A stretch of DNA of 64,000 bases from Lentzea guizhouensis (GCF_001701025.1 NZ_CP016793.1:8184001-8248000); one strand, 5' to 3'; positions 8,411-17,027 are shown, numbered from the stretch's first letter. Notes: generated by a model not told the origin, from the letters alone. Numbers and translations are program-made.

Positions 8411-8460
8411 GGTAGTAGGAAAGTGCTCGTTGGTCTTGAGTTGGTGGTACTTGCAGACGC
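8411..8460. repeat. Half-copy of a dispersed palindromic element
   Basis: This 50-base stretch matches 38720-38769 at 41 of 50 positions without gaps. Its reverse complement begins with CGTCTGCAAGTACCACCAAC, identical to the other arm at 38643-38662. Only one arm of the palindrome is present. It sits at the broken 5' edge of the larB remnant, so insertion or recombination at this element may have caused the truncation. Confidence 0.75.
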
Positions 8461-8475
8461 CATCAGCCGGACCGG

Positions 8476-9590
8476 TCACGCCGCCCCTCCCTTCGCGACT
8501 ACGGACGGCAGCTCGCGGCCGACCTGCGCCAGCAGGGCGGGTGCCTGCTCCATCGCGGCCGCGAGGCTGCCCGTGCGGTTCAGCAACGACCACGCCGCGC
8601 TCACCCCCGCCGCACGCAACTGCTCCGCGGACAACCGGACGTCGCCGGCCACGACGACGACCGGGACGCCATGCCGTCCGGCCGCCTTCGCCACGCCGAC
8701 AGGTGCCTTGCCGCGCAGGCTCTGCTCGTCGAACCGGCCCTCGCCGACCACCACGAGCGCCGCCGTGCGCAGCGCCTCCTCCAGGCCGATCTCGCCCAGC
8801 ACGAAGTCCGCGCCGGACGAGCGCCGAGCACCGAGGGCGAAGAGGGCGGCGAACCCGGTGCCGCCGGCCGCACCCGCACCCGGCTCCCCGCTCAGGTCGT
8901 GGCCGACAGCTCGTTCCACGACCGACGCGAACTGCCGCAGCCCCCGTTCCAGCACCTCCACGTCCCGCGGTGAGGCACCCTTCTGCGGACCGAACACGGC
9001 CGCGGCGCCGGAGGGTCCGGTCAGCGGGTTGTCCACATCGGACGCCAGCGTCACCCGCGCCAGCCGCAGCCGGAAGTCGAGGCCTGCCAGGTCGACGTGC
9101 GCGACACCGGTCAGCGCGGCACCACCCGGCCCGACCGGCGCGCCGCGCGAGTCGGTGATCCGGCGCCGAGGGCGCAGCAGGCCGCTCCCCCGTCCGTGGT
9201 GGCGCTGCCGCCCACTGCAGCACGATGTCGAGGCACCCGTGGTCGAGCGGCGCGACCAGCCGGTGCCGTACGTGTCGGCCACCAGCGGCCGCCACGCCGT
9301 CCGGCAGACACCGAGCCCGCTCGCGAGCGCCAGCTCGACCACCGCACGGGTCCCGCGACCGCGAACGCCGCCCGCACCGGCCGTCCGGTCGGACCGGTGA
9401 CGTCGACGTGCACCTCGCGGTACCCGGCCCGCGCCAGCGCGGCGAGCGTTCCCTCGCCGCCGTCCGCCACCGGCATCGCCACCGCCGCTCCACCCGCGGC
9501 GACGACGCCGGACACGACGGCCGCGCACGCCTGCTCCGCGGTCAGGCTGCCGCGGAACTTGTCCAGGCACACGAGCACCGTCCTGCTCAT
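8476..9590 (-). pseudogene. glxK: Glycerate kinase, multiply frameshifted
   Basis: The family is clear: the start reads CLDKFRGSLTAEQA, then PVADGGEGTLAAL, VVELALASGLG, DHGCLDIVL, VGGSATTDGGA, and a long intact C-terminal half from about 9150 to the stop at 8476 (VDNPLTGPSGAAAVFGPQKGA, VGEGRFDEQSLRGKAPVGVA). These blocks lie in three different frames, with shifts near 9355, 9270, 9215 and 9155, all in the N-terminal half. The enzyme would phosphorylate D-glycerate to 2- or 3-phosphoglycerate, a usual end step of sugar-acid catabolism. The ATG overlaps the larA stop, so it was once in the same operon. Four shifts in 200 bases point to a real pseudogene unless the local sequence is poor. Confidence 0.82.
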
Positions 9591-10870
9591 CGCACCGCCC
9601 CGGTGACGTACGGGATGGTCTGCGGTCCTTCAGGAAGCACGCACAGGCGGGCTCCGGGACCGGCGGCCGCGAGCGCCTCCGCCACCGTGCGCGAGATGTC
9701 CGCGGTCTGCTCCAGGTGTGCCGTGGCCAGCTCCGCGTCGGTCAGGTGCGAGGTGTGCACGACGACCCGGCAGTCGGCCTGGATGCGCGCCTGGATCTGC
9801 ACCTGCCACTGGTCGGGCACGGTGACCCGGCGCGAGGAGATCTCCGCGGACAACGCCGCGGGCGAGCCGGCCGAGGCCAGCACCTCGCGGTACGAGCCGT
9901 GGCCGGGGAACCCGTCGCGGCACTCGGCGGCGCACACGATCGTGCCGCCCGGCCGCACCACCTGGTAGGCCGCGGACATGCCCTTCACCGACTGGTAGAG
10001 GTTCTGGTCGAGCGGGTAGCCGGAGTTCGTCGTCACCACCACGTCGAAGGGCTGCGGCACCGGCCGCATCGCGACCTCGCGGGCCGTGCGCACGGCCGCC
10101 GCGTGCATCTCCAGCAGGTCTCCGCCGAACGCGGCGACGACCTCCCTGTCCTGGTTCAGCACCACGTCGAACCCGAACGTCACACCGGTCGCGGCCGCGA
10201 TGGCGCGCACGTCGTCGTGCACCGGGTTGCCCTCGACAACGCCCCAGGCCGCCCGCGGGTGGCCGATGCGGCGGGCGTCGTGCAGCACCAGCACCGTCTC
10301 CAGCGCGGCGAGACCGGGTGCGACGAGCTTCGGCCCGCCGGAGAACCCGGCGAAGAAGTGCGGCTCGACGAACCCCGTGGTGATCCGCACGTCCGCGGCC
10401 ACCCACTCGCTGTTGAGCCACACCGGGACGTCCGCGCCGAGCTTCCCCAGCCACGTCAGGCTGTCCCGGTCGCGGGCGTCGTGGTTGACGACCCGCACCG
10501 AGTCGACCACCTCGTCGCCGAACATCGCCCGCAGCTCCGCGTCGGTGTTGCCGCGGTGGGTGCCGGTCGCGACCAGCACCACGACGTCGTCGAGGTCGAC
10601 CAGCCCGTCGAGCTCCGCCAGCACCGCCGGGATCATCAGGTGGCGCGGCTGCGGCCGGGTGCCGTCACAGGCGGAGATCGCCACGGTCTGCCCGCGGCGC
10701 ACCCGGTCGCGCAACGGCGGTCCCGCGACCGGGAACCGCAACGCCCGGCGCAGCACCTGTTCCGGCGGTTCCGGCACCGGGTGGTGCCGCGGTGTCACGA
10801 CCGTGGTCACCGCCGGGTCGACGCGCAGGTCCAGTCCCGTCTCGCCGTAGGCCGGCCGCACGACGTCCAT
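9587..10870 (-). CDS. larA: LarA-family nickel-pincer racemase/epimerase
   Basis: Lactate racemase (LarA) family protein of 427 residues, the normal length. LarA interconverts 2-hydroxyacid stereoisomers by hydride transfer to a nickel-pincer nucleotide bound covalently to a lysine. The key residues are present: the TRP of CDGTRPQP (about 71-73), His in ATGTHRGNTD (about 105), His in EPHFFAGFSGGPK (about 171), the pincer lysine at the end of that motif (about 181), and His in RRIGHP (about 204). Its ATG shares bases with the stop of the upstream amidohydrolase gene. With a lactonase-like hydrolase and a sugar-acid dehydratase nearby, the substrate may be an aldonate rather than lactate. Cofactor genes beside it are destroyed, so it needs cofactor made elsewhere or is idle. 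Confidence 0.86.
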   Translation of the reverse strand: MDVVRPAYGETGLDLRVDPAVTTVVTPRHHPVPEPPEQVLRRALRFPVAGPPLRDRVRRGQTVAISACDGTRPQPRHLMIPAVLAELDGLVDLDDVVVLVATGTHRGNTDAELRAMFGDEVVDSVRVVNHDARDRDSLTWLGKLGADVPVWLNSEWVAADVRITTGFVEPHFFAGFSGGPKLVAPGLAALETVLVLHDARRIGHPRAAWGVVEGNPVHDDVRAIAAATGVTFGFDVVLNQDREVVAAFGGDLLEMHAAAVRTAREVAMRPVPQPFDVVVTTNSGYPLDQNLYQSVKGMSAAYQVVRPGGTIVCAAECRDGFPGHGSYREVLASAGSPAALSAEISSRRVTVPDQWQVQIQARIQADCRVVVHTSHLTDAELATAHLEQTADISRTVAEALAAAGPGARLCVLPEGPQTIPYVTGAVR

Positions 10871-11778
10871 CACCGCCGCCCCAACCGGTAGACGCGGGCG
10901 GCCGTGCCGGCGAGCACCTCGGCGCGCTCGGCCGGGGACAGCCCGCACAGCAACGCTTCGGCCGCGCCCAGCACCTCCCCGTACTCGCCGGCGAGCAGGC
11001 ACACCGGCCAGTCGGAGCCGACCATCAGCCGGTCCGGCCCGAACACCTCCAGCGCCAGGTCGACGCACGGCCGCAGGTCCTCCACCGTCCACTCCGGACC
11101 GGCCTCCGTCACGAGCCCGGACACCTTGGCGGTCACGTTCGGTTCGGCCGCCAGCGCCGACAGGTGCGTGGCCCACGGCTGGTACACCCGGTGGGCGATG
11201 CCCGGCTTGGACAGGTGGTCGACGACGAACACCAAGTCCGGCACCGATCTCACGGCCACCAGCGCGGCGGGCAGCTGGTGCGGACGGGTCAGCAGGTCGT
11301 AGGCCAGCCCGGCGTCGCGCACCGCCCGCAAGCCGGTCAGCACGGCAGGCAGCACCAGCCAGCCGGGGTCGGGTTCGGACTGCACCAGGTGCCGCACGCC
11401 CACCAACCGGTCGCCACCCGGTCCCGACCGCAGCCGGTCGAGCTGCTCGGCGACGTCGGGCGCGGTGAGATCCGCCCAGCCGACGACACCCGCGACGAGC
11501 TCGGACTCCCCTGCCAGAGCGAGGAAGTCGGCCGTCTCGTCGACGTCGTCGAGCACCTGGACCAGCACGGTGGCGTCCACTCCGGCCGGTCCGGTCACCT
11601 CCGCCAGGTCCGCGAGCCCGAAGTCGCGGCGGATCCGTGCGGCCTCCGGCGCGTCGAGCCAGTCCTGCGGGCGGGCGGAGAGGTCCCACAGGTGGTGGTG
11701 GGCGTCGATCCGGCGAGGCGGGGCCGTGCCCGCACCCGCGGCCGGCAGCTCCGCCGTGCTCCCGTCGATGTCACCCAT
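10870..11778 (-). CDS. Amidohydrolase family 2, sugar-lactonase-like
   Basis: TIM-barrel metal-dependent hydrolase of 302 residues in the amidohydrolase-2 group that includes L-fuconolactonase and L-rhamnonolactonase. The first metal motif IDAHHHLWD lies at residues about 23-31, followed by WLDAP. The barrel histidine is in FVVDHLSKP (about 185) and the catalytic aspartate in MVGSDWPVC (about 253). The role proposed is hydrolysis of an aldonolactone to the aldonate; that is inferred from the family and from neighbours (LarA, enolase-type dehydratase, rhamnose mutarotase). It is transcribed with larA. Other amidohydrolase-2 activities, such as decarboxylation, cannot be excluded. Confidence 0.8.
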   Translation of the reverse strand: MGDIDGSTAELPAAGAGTAPPRRIDAHHHLWDLSARPQDWLDAPEAARIRRDFGLADLAEVTGPAGVDATVLVQVLDDVDETADFLALAGESELVAGVVGWADLTAPDVAEQLDRLRSGPGGDRLVGVRHLVQSEPDPGWLVLPAVLTGLRAVRDAGLAYDLLTRPHQLPAALVAVRSVPDLVFVVDHLSKPGIAHRVYQPWATHLSALAAEPNVTAKVSGLVTEAGPEWTVEDLRPCVDLALEVFGPDRLMVGSDWPVCLLAGEYGEVLGAAEALLCGLSPAERAEVLAGTAARVYRLGRR

Positions 11779-11817
11779 GACCCAGTCGCTCCGTTCGTCG
11801 AATGCGTGCGGGAGGAG

Positions 11818-11851
11818 CGGCGCACCGCGGTGGCGGAACCGCGGTGCGCCG
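11818..11851. terminator. Hairpin terminator downstream of the GntR gene
   Basis: A perfect 14-bp stem (11818-11831 with 11838-11851) and a 6-base loop begin 16 bases after the GntR stop codon. It separates the regulator gene from the amidohydrolase-larA operon. Confidence 0.7.
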
Positions 11852-11866
11852 GCAGGTGCAACCAGC

Positions 11867-12646
11867 TCAGCGGTCCAGGCGGCCCGGCTCGCCCACGTCC
11901 GTGCGGCGCACGAGCCAGGCCTCGGTGATGTGGGTGGACATGGCCTCGGCGGCGCCTTCCGGGTCGTGCGCCGCGATGCGCTCGCAGATCCGCCGGTGCC
12001 CCCGGTTCGAGGCCGCGCACAGTTCGCTGTCGGTCCTGCCCGTGTACCGGGCGGTGTTGAAGACCTGGCTCTCCAGTGACCGCACCACTCCCCTGGCGAT
12101 GCGGTTGCCGGACGCGCGCATGATCGTGTCGTGGAAGGCGTGGTCCTGTTCGCGGTAGGCGGTGGGATCGTCCACCAGCTGGTCCATCAGGTCCACGAGG
12201 TCGCGCAGCGCGACGACGGTGGCGTTGTCGGCGACCCGCGCGGCGACCAGGGCCATGTCGGACTCGAGCAACCGGCGGGTGACCACCAGGTCGTCCAGCA
12301 CGCCCAGCGTCTCGTCCTCGGCGACCGCGGCGGCCAGCACGAGCTCGTCGAGCATGTTCCACGTCGACGGCGGTGTCACCAGCGTGCCGGCGCCTTGGCG
12401 CACTTGGACGAGGCCCTTCTCCTGCAACACCTTCACCGCCTCGCGGACCACCGTGCGGCTCACCGAGAACGTCTCGCACAGCACCGGCTCCGGTGGCAGC
12501 GACGTCCCCGGCGGGTGGTCTCCGCGCACGATCCGCTCCACGAGCTCGGTCGTGATCGCCCTGGCCAGGTTCGCCGGCCCGCGCACCCACCCCGGCGCGG
12601 GGTGCGCGCCCACGGCGGTGCCGGGGTGCTGACCTGATGCCGTCAT
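11867..12646 (-). CDS. FadR-type GntR regulator of the sugar-acid locus
   Basis: GntR-family regulator of 259 residues with an N-terminal winged helix (about residues 28-95, motif PPEPVLCETFSVSRTVVREA) and an all-helical FCD effector domain with metal-ligand-type residues (DHAFHDTI, ITEAW). The ATG at 12646 follows GGAGGGG; the longer upstream frame reads back into the divergent gene and is rejected. Two members of this family flank the degradation island: the protein at 46383-47156 is a close paralogue. It faces the ABC importer divergently across a perfect palindrome (12714-12728) that is its probable operator. FCD regulators usually respond to organic or sugar acids, which fits the neighbouring genes. 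Confidence 0.85.
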   Translation of the reverse strand: MTASGQHPGTAVGAHPAPGWVRGPANLARAITTELVERIVRGDHPPGTSLPPEPVLCETFSVSRTVVREAVKVLQEKGLVQVRQGAGTLVTPPSTWNMLDELVLAAAVAEDETLGVLDDLVVTRRLLESDMALVAARVADNATVVALRDLVDLMDQLVDDPTAYREQDHAFHDTIMRASGNRIARGVVRSLESQVFNTARYTGRTDSELCAASNRGHRRICERIAAHDPEGAAEAMSTHITEAWLVRRTDVGEPGRLDR

Positions 12647-12713
12647 CCGCCCCTCCGGTCGCGCCCAGCCGATGCGCTGGAACGCGCTGCGGAGCGTACC
12701 CCGAATGACCCGT

Positions 12714-12728
12714 TGACGTAATACGTCA
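12714..12728. promoter_or_regulatory. Probable GntR operator
   Basis: TGACGTAATACGTCA is a perfect 7-1-7 palindrome midway between the divergent GntR and ABC-importer genes. A second half-site, ATTACGT (12734-12740), follows 5 bases on, giving three spaced ACGT cores. FadR-type proteins bind short palindromes with a similar centre. Confidence 0.65.
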
Positions 12729-12796
12729 TACGAATTACGTTCAGCAGACCTCGTCGGGCCGGTCCCCCGGCCAACCGTCTCGGGAAGTGAGCAGCG

Positions 12797-14062
12797 ATGA
12801 AGCAGCGCACACTGTGGTCGGCCGTCCTGGTGGCGGGACTCGCGTTCACAGCGGGTTGCGGGAGCGCGTCCGGTCCGGGTTCGTCGGCCGGCGGTACGAG
12901 CGACAAGCTCGTGGTGTGGGACTGGAAGTCCGGTGACGCGAAGGCCGCCGCCTACGTCGAGAAGGCCAAGGCGGACTTCGCGAAGAAGCACCCCGGCGTG
13001 CGGGTCGAGTTCGTGGCGCAGCCGTTCGACCAGTACTACACGCTGCTCGGCGCGGCCGTCCAAGCCGGCCAGGGCCCGGACGTGGTGCTTTTCAACGGCG
13101 GTGGCCAGATCCGCGACCGGTCCGACGCGCTCACCCCGCTCGACTCCTACGTGTCCGACGACCGGAAGCGGTTGGCGGGCTGGGACGCGTTCACCGAGGA
13201 CGGCAAGGCCTACGCGGAACCGGTGACCCTGCAGGGCCACCCGATCTACTACAACAAGGACCTGTACCAGAAGGCCGGCCTCGACTCCCCAGCGAAGAAC
13301 TGGGATGACTTCGTGCGCGACTGCGGTGTCGTAACGCAGAAGACCGGAGCCAAGTGCTTCGCGCTGGGCAACAAGGAGGGCATCGGGATCCAGTTCTTCC
13401 TGTCCGCCATGGGTTCCGCGGTGCTGACCCCGCAGGAGTACGACGACTGGATCGCCGGCAGGCGCAACTGGTCGTCACCGGACGTGAAGAAGATCTTCGA
13501 GCTGTGGAAGCAGACCGGCGACAGCGGCCTGAACACCGACGGCGCCAACTCCACCGCGATGTTCAACGACGCGTTCGCCGCGTTCAACTCGGGCAAGGCG
13601 GCCAACGTCATCGGCCTGATGTCCGACGTCGGGCACTGGAAGGACTTCGCCGAGTTCCTCACCCCGGAGAAGGTCGGCGTCATGCCGGCGCCCGTCGTGA
13701 ACCCGGCCGCGAAGCCGAGCCTGGCCTACGACGGCGGAATCGGGTACGCCGTCACGAAGTGGACGAAGGACCAGAAGGTCGCCGCCGACCTGGTGCGGTC
13801 GCTGACCTCCACCGAGGCGCTCAAGGCGTTCTACCTCGACGGTGGCGCGATCGCGGCCGACACGACGATCGACACCTCCGCGGGCGGTCCGGCGGTCAAG
13901 ACCATCGTCAGCGAGGTGAAGTCCGGCAAGCCCGCCCTGCACGTGGCGCTGTCGTCCAAGACGGTCGACCTCATGGGCCGGCTCTCGCAGCAGCTGCTCA
14001 GCGGTTCGACCACAGTGGACGACGTGCTGCAGCAGCTCGCCGCGTCCGACAAGACGGGCTGA
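12797..14062 (+). CDS. ABC sugar transporter substrate-binding lipoprotein
   Basis: Type 1 extracellular solute-binding protein of 421 residues. The signal peptide ends in the lipobox FTAGC (cysteine about residue 21), followed by a Gly/Ser-rich spacer and the mature domain (KLVVWDWKSGD onward). It is expected to capture an oligosaccharide, sugar or sugar acid outside the cell for the two permeases that follow. The ATG has GGGAAG upstream. The gene opens a five-gene run (binding protein, two permeases, dehydratase, mutarotase) divergent from the GntR regulator, so control by that protein is likely. No ATPase is present. The substrate cannot be read from the sequence. Confidence 0.86.
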   Translation: MKQRTLWSAVLVAGLAFTAGCGSASGPGSSAGGTSDKLVVWDWKSGDAKAAAYVEKAKADFAKKHPGVRVEFVAQPFDQYYTLLGAAVQAGQGPDVVLFNGGGQIRDRSDALTPLDSYVSDDRKRLAGWDAFTEDGKAYAEPVTLQGHPIYYNKDLYQKAGLDSPAKNWDDFVRDCGVVTQKTGAKCFALGNKEGIGIQFFLSAMGSAVLTPQEYDDWIAGRRNWSSPDVKKIFELWKQTGDSGLNTDGANSTAMFNDAFAAFNSGKAANVIGLMSDVGHWKDFAEFLTPEKVGVMPAPVVNPAAKPSLAYDGGIGYAVTKWTKDQKVAADLVRSLTSTEALKAFYLDGGAIAADTTIDTSAGGPAVKTIVSEVKSGKPALHVALSSKTVDLMGRLSQQLLSGSTTVDDVLQQLAASDKTG

Positions 14063-14066
14063 CGGC

Positions 14067-15017
14067 GTGACGGCGCCCTCCCTCTCCCCCGCGGGCCCGG
14101 CCACGACCGGGCCCGCCAGGCCGGTCCCCCGTCCCATGCGGCGGCGCCGCGGTGGCCTGCGGTCCGAACGGCTTGCTCCACTGGTGCTCCTGGCACCGGC
14201 CGTCCTCGTCATCGTCGGGCTGCGGCTGTGGCCGCTGGTGCTCGGGATCAACTTCTCGTTCACCGGCGACGGCGACCGCGACGGCCAGGCCGTCGGGTTC
14301 GACAACTACCTCACGCTGCTCGGCGACCCGCTGTTCCGCACCGCGCTGCGCAACGTCGGTCTGCTCGTGCTGCTGCTGCCGGTGGCGGTGGCGGTCCCCG
14401 GCCTGCTCGCGACGTTCATCTACCTCAAGGTGCCGGGACACCGCGTCCACCGCGGCGTGTACTTCTTCCCGGCCGTGCTCTCGCCGGTGATCGTCGGCGC
14501 GATCTTCACCCTGCTGCTGGCGTTCGACGGTCCGGTCAACGCCCTGCTCGGCCTCGCGGGTCTCGGGCCGGTCGACTGGCTCGGCGACCCCGACGTGGCG
14601 ATCTTCGCGGTGGTCGGCGTGCACGTGTGGGCGACCTTCGGCATGGGGCTGGTCGTGTTCCTGGCCGGGTTCGCCACCCTCGACCGCTCGCTGCTCGACG
14701 CCGCGGAGGTGGACGGGGCGTCGCTGGCGCAGCGGATCCGGCACGTGGTCGTGCCGGGCCTGTCCCGCACGATCCAGTTCGTCTTCGTCACCACCATGAT
14801 CGGGCTGCTGACGTCGATGTTCGGCCTGGTCTACGTGATGACCAGCGGCGGCCCGGAGGGGTCGACCTACCTGCCCGAGTACTACGTCTGGATCCAGCAG
14901 GGGCAGTTCGGCCAGCCGGCGCTCGCCTCCGCGGCTTCCACGGCGTTGTTCCTGATCATGCTCGTCGTCGGGCTGGCGCAGGTCGCCGTCCTGCGGCGGT
15001 CGGGCAGGGAGGACTGA
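14067..15017 (+). CDS. ABC sugar transporter permease (MalF type)
   Basis: Membrane permease of 316 residues. A basic N-terminal tail (PMRRRRGGLRSERL) precedes the first helix (LVLLAPAVLVIVGLRLWPLV), and about five more hydrophobic helices follow. The EAA loop reads LDAAEVDGASLAQRIRHVVVP around residue 210. The GTG start lies 4 bases after the binding-protein stop, and its own stop overlaps the next start (TGATG), so the three transporter genes are coupled. It resembles CebF-type importers and lacks its own ATPase gene. Confidence 0.85.
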   Translation: MTAPSLSPAGPATTGPARPVPRPMRRRRGGLRSERLAPLVLLAPAVLVIVGLRLWPLVLGINFSFTGDGDRDGQAVGFDNYLTLLGDPLFRTALRNVGLLVLLLPVAVAVPGLLATFIYLKVPGHRVHRGVYFFPAVLSPVIVGAIFTLLLAFDGPVNALLGLAGLGPVDWLGDPDVAIFAVVGVHVWATFGMGLVVFLAGFATLDRSLLDAAEVDGASLAQRIRHVVVPGLSRTIQFVFVTTMIGLLTSMFGLVYVMTSGGPEGSTYLPEYYVWIQQGQFGQPALASAASTALFLIMLVVGLAQVAVLRRSGRED

Positions 15018-15844
15018 TGACCGGCACCCGGCTGACCCGGTGGGTGGTCGCGATCCCGATGGCCCTGCTCGCACTGGCCACGGTCTACCCGCTCGTGTTC
15101 ACGGCCAACGTGGCGATGAAGACCCGCCGCGAGTACGTGCTCGACCGGTTCTCCCCGGCCGGCTCGTTGAGCTTCGACAACGTCGTCAGGGCGTGGACCA
15201 GCGTCGGGATGTCGCGCTACTTCCTCAACTCGGTGGTCGTGGTGACCTGTTCGGTGGCGCTGCTGCTCCTGCTCGGGTCGATGGCGGGTTTCGTGCTGGC
15301 ACGACTGCGGTTCCGCGGCTCGTCGGTGCTCTTCCTGGGCGTGCTGGCGGCGTTGTTCATCCCGTTCCAGGTGATCATGGTGCCGCTGGCGCGGATCATG
15401 GCGGACACGGGGCTCCTCGACACCTACCCCGGGCTGGTGCTGGCCTACGTGGCGCAGTTCCTGCCGTTCACGATCTTCCTGCTCACCAGCTACTACTCGA
15501 CCGTGCCCGCGGAGATCGTGGACGCCGCCCGCATCGACGGGAACTCCGTCTACGGGGTCTACTGGCGCATCATGCTTCCGATCGGCACGCCCGCGTTGCT
15601 GTCGGTCGGTGTGCTCAACGCGCTCTTCTGCTGGAACGACGTGCTCATCTCGTTGCTGGTGATGCCGTCGGCGGAGCACCGCACGCTCATGGTCGGCGTG
15701 ACGTCGTTGCGCGGGCAGTACTCCGACGACATCCCCACCTTCGCCTCCGGCGTGCTCATCGCCGCGGTCCCCGTCCTGCTCGTCTACCTCTTCCTGCAAC
15801 GACAGATCGCCGACGGGGTCACCGCCGGGTCGACGAAGGGCTGA
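15017..15844 (+). CDS. ABC sugar transporter permease (MalG type)
   Basis: Partner permease of 275 residues with about six membrane helices. The EAA motif is IVDAARIDGNSVYGVYWRIML (about residues 168-188). The ATG overlaps the preceding stop and is preceded by GGGAGGA. The following dehydratase gene starts one base after the TGA stop (TGACATG), so transport and catabolism are made as one unit. Confidence 0.85.
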   Translation: MTGTRLTRWVVAIPMALLALATVYPLVFTANVAMKTRREYVLDRFSPAGSLSFDNVVRAWTSVGMSRYFLNSVVVVTCSVALLLLLGSMAGFVLARLRFRGSSVLFLGVLAALFIPFQVIMVPLARIMADTGLLDTYPGLVLAYVAQFLPFTIFLLTSYYSTVPAEIVDAARIDGNSVYGVYWRIMLPIGTPALLSVGVLNALFCWNDVLISLLVMPSAEHRTLMVGVTSLRGQYSDDIPTFASGVLIAAVPVLLVYLFLQRQIADGVTAGSTKG

Positions 15845-15845
15845 C

Positions 15846-17027
15846 ATGCGCATCACTGGTCTGCGGACCCTCACCACGGTCCAGGACTGGGGCCGGCCGG
15901 TCGGTGACGCCAACGGCGTCTACGCCGACGGGCTGGTCCGGGTCCCCGTCGTCGTCGTGGAGACCGACACCGGCCTGACGGGGGTCGGTCTCGGGCCGCA
16001 CGTGGAGGCCGACGCCGTCTTCGCCGCCATCGAGGGCGAGGACCCGCGGTCGGTCACCGCCCTCTACGACCGGATGCTGCGCCGGGTGTTCAAGGCGGGT
16101 CACTCCGGCGCGGTGTTCGGCACGATCGGCGCGGTCGACACCGCGTTGTGGGACATCAAGGCGCAGGCGGCGGGCGAACCGCTGTGGCGGCTGCTCGGCG
16201 GGCGCGACCGCCGCGTGCCCGCCTACGCCTCCGGGTTGTGCGTGGCGCTGACCGACGACGAGCTCGTCGCCGTGTACCGGGAGTACGCGGCACACGGCGT
16301 GCGCGCGGCGAAGCTCAAGGGCGGTCTCGACGTCGACCGCGACCGGCACCGCCTCACGCTGGTCCGCGACGTCCTCACCGAGGCGGGCCGCGGTGCCCGG
16401 CCCAGCCTGATGCTCGACGTCAACGAGACCTGGACGCGCAAGCAGGCGGTCCGCTACGTGAGCGAGCTGGAACGCAGCTTTGACCTGACCTGGGTCGAGG
16501 AACCGGTGCGGCGCTGGGACGTGGAGGGCCACGCGGCGGTGGGGCGCGGAATCCGCGCGTCGGTCGCCACCGGGGAGAACCTCACCGGGCTCGAACAGCA
16601 CCGCCCGCTGATCGCCGCCGGTGCCGTCGACGTCGTGCAGACCGCCGCGGTCTGGGGCGTCACCCACTTCCTGCGGGTCGCCGCGCTCGCCCACGCGCAC
16701 GACCTGCCCGTGAGCCCCATCGGCACCAGCCCGGTCGGCCTGCTGCACGCCGCCGCGTCCGTGCCCAACCACCTGGTGAGCGAACTGCAGGACCTCCGCC
16801 CGGCGGTGGGCGTGGAGATCGACCTGGCCGTGGCCGACGGGGCGTACGTCCTGGGCGAGGCCCCCGGCCTCGGGCTGCGGATCGACGAGGAGAAGATCGC
16901 CGCGGCCGGGCACCTGCTGCCCGGTGAGCTGTCCGGCGGCCCCCACATCCGGCCGGAACGCGCCGGGCACCGCCTGCACGCCGTGGAGTCCGGTCAGGAC
17001 GTGGAAAGCCCCGTGCTCAACGCGTAG
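15846..17027 (+). CDS. Enolase-superfamily sugar-acid dehydratase or racemase
   Basis: Mandelate racemase/muconate-lactonizing enzyme superfamily protein of 393 residues with the N-terminal capping domain and C-terminal TIM barrel. The three magnesium ligands are visible: D191 in LMLDVNE, E219 in WVEEP, and E244 in ATGENLTG. The catalytic-base motif KLK is at 156-158. Members act by abstracting the proton next to a carboxylate; near sugar importers they are usually aldonate or aldarate dehydratases giving 2-keto-3-deoxy acids. With the lactonase-like hydrolase, LarA homologue and rhamnose-mutarotase-like protein, a deoxy-sugar or aldonate pathway is plausible. The exact substrate is not determined; no aldolase or keto-deoxy-acid kinase is nearby. 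Confidence 0.83.
   Translation: MRITGLRTLTTVQDWGRPVGDANGVYADGLVRVPVVVVETDTGLTGVGLGPHVEADAVFAAIEGEDPRSVTALYDRMLRRVFKAGHSGAVFGTIGAVDTALWDIKAQAAGEPLWRLLGGRDRRVPAYASGLCVALTDDELVAVYREYAAHGVRAAKLKGGLDVDRDRHRLTLVRDVLTEAGRGARPSLMLDVNETWTRKQAVRYVSELERSFDLTWVEEPVRRWDVEGHAAVGRGIRASVATGENLTGLEQHRPLIAAGAVDVVQTAAVWGVTHFLRVAALAHAHDLPVSPIGTSPVGLLHAAASVPNHLVSELQDLRPAVGVEIDLAVADGAYVLGEAPGLGLRIDEEKIAAAGHLLPGELSGGPHIRPERAGHRLHAVESGQDVESPVLNA

Noticed and set aside
11867..13240. 457-residue reading of the GntR gene starting at 13240
   Set aside because: The extra N-terminus is antisense to the divergent binding-protein gene and crosses the operator; the ATG at 12646 has a ribosome site and gives the normal family length.
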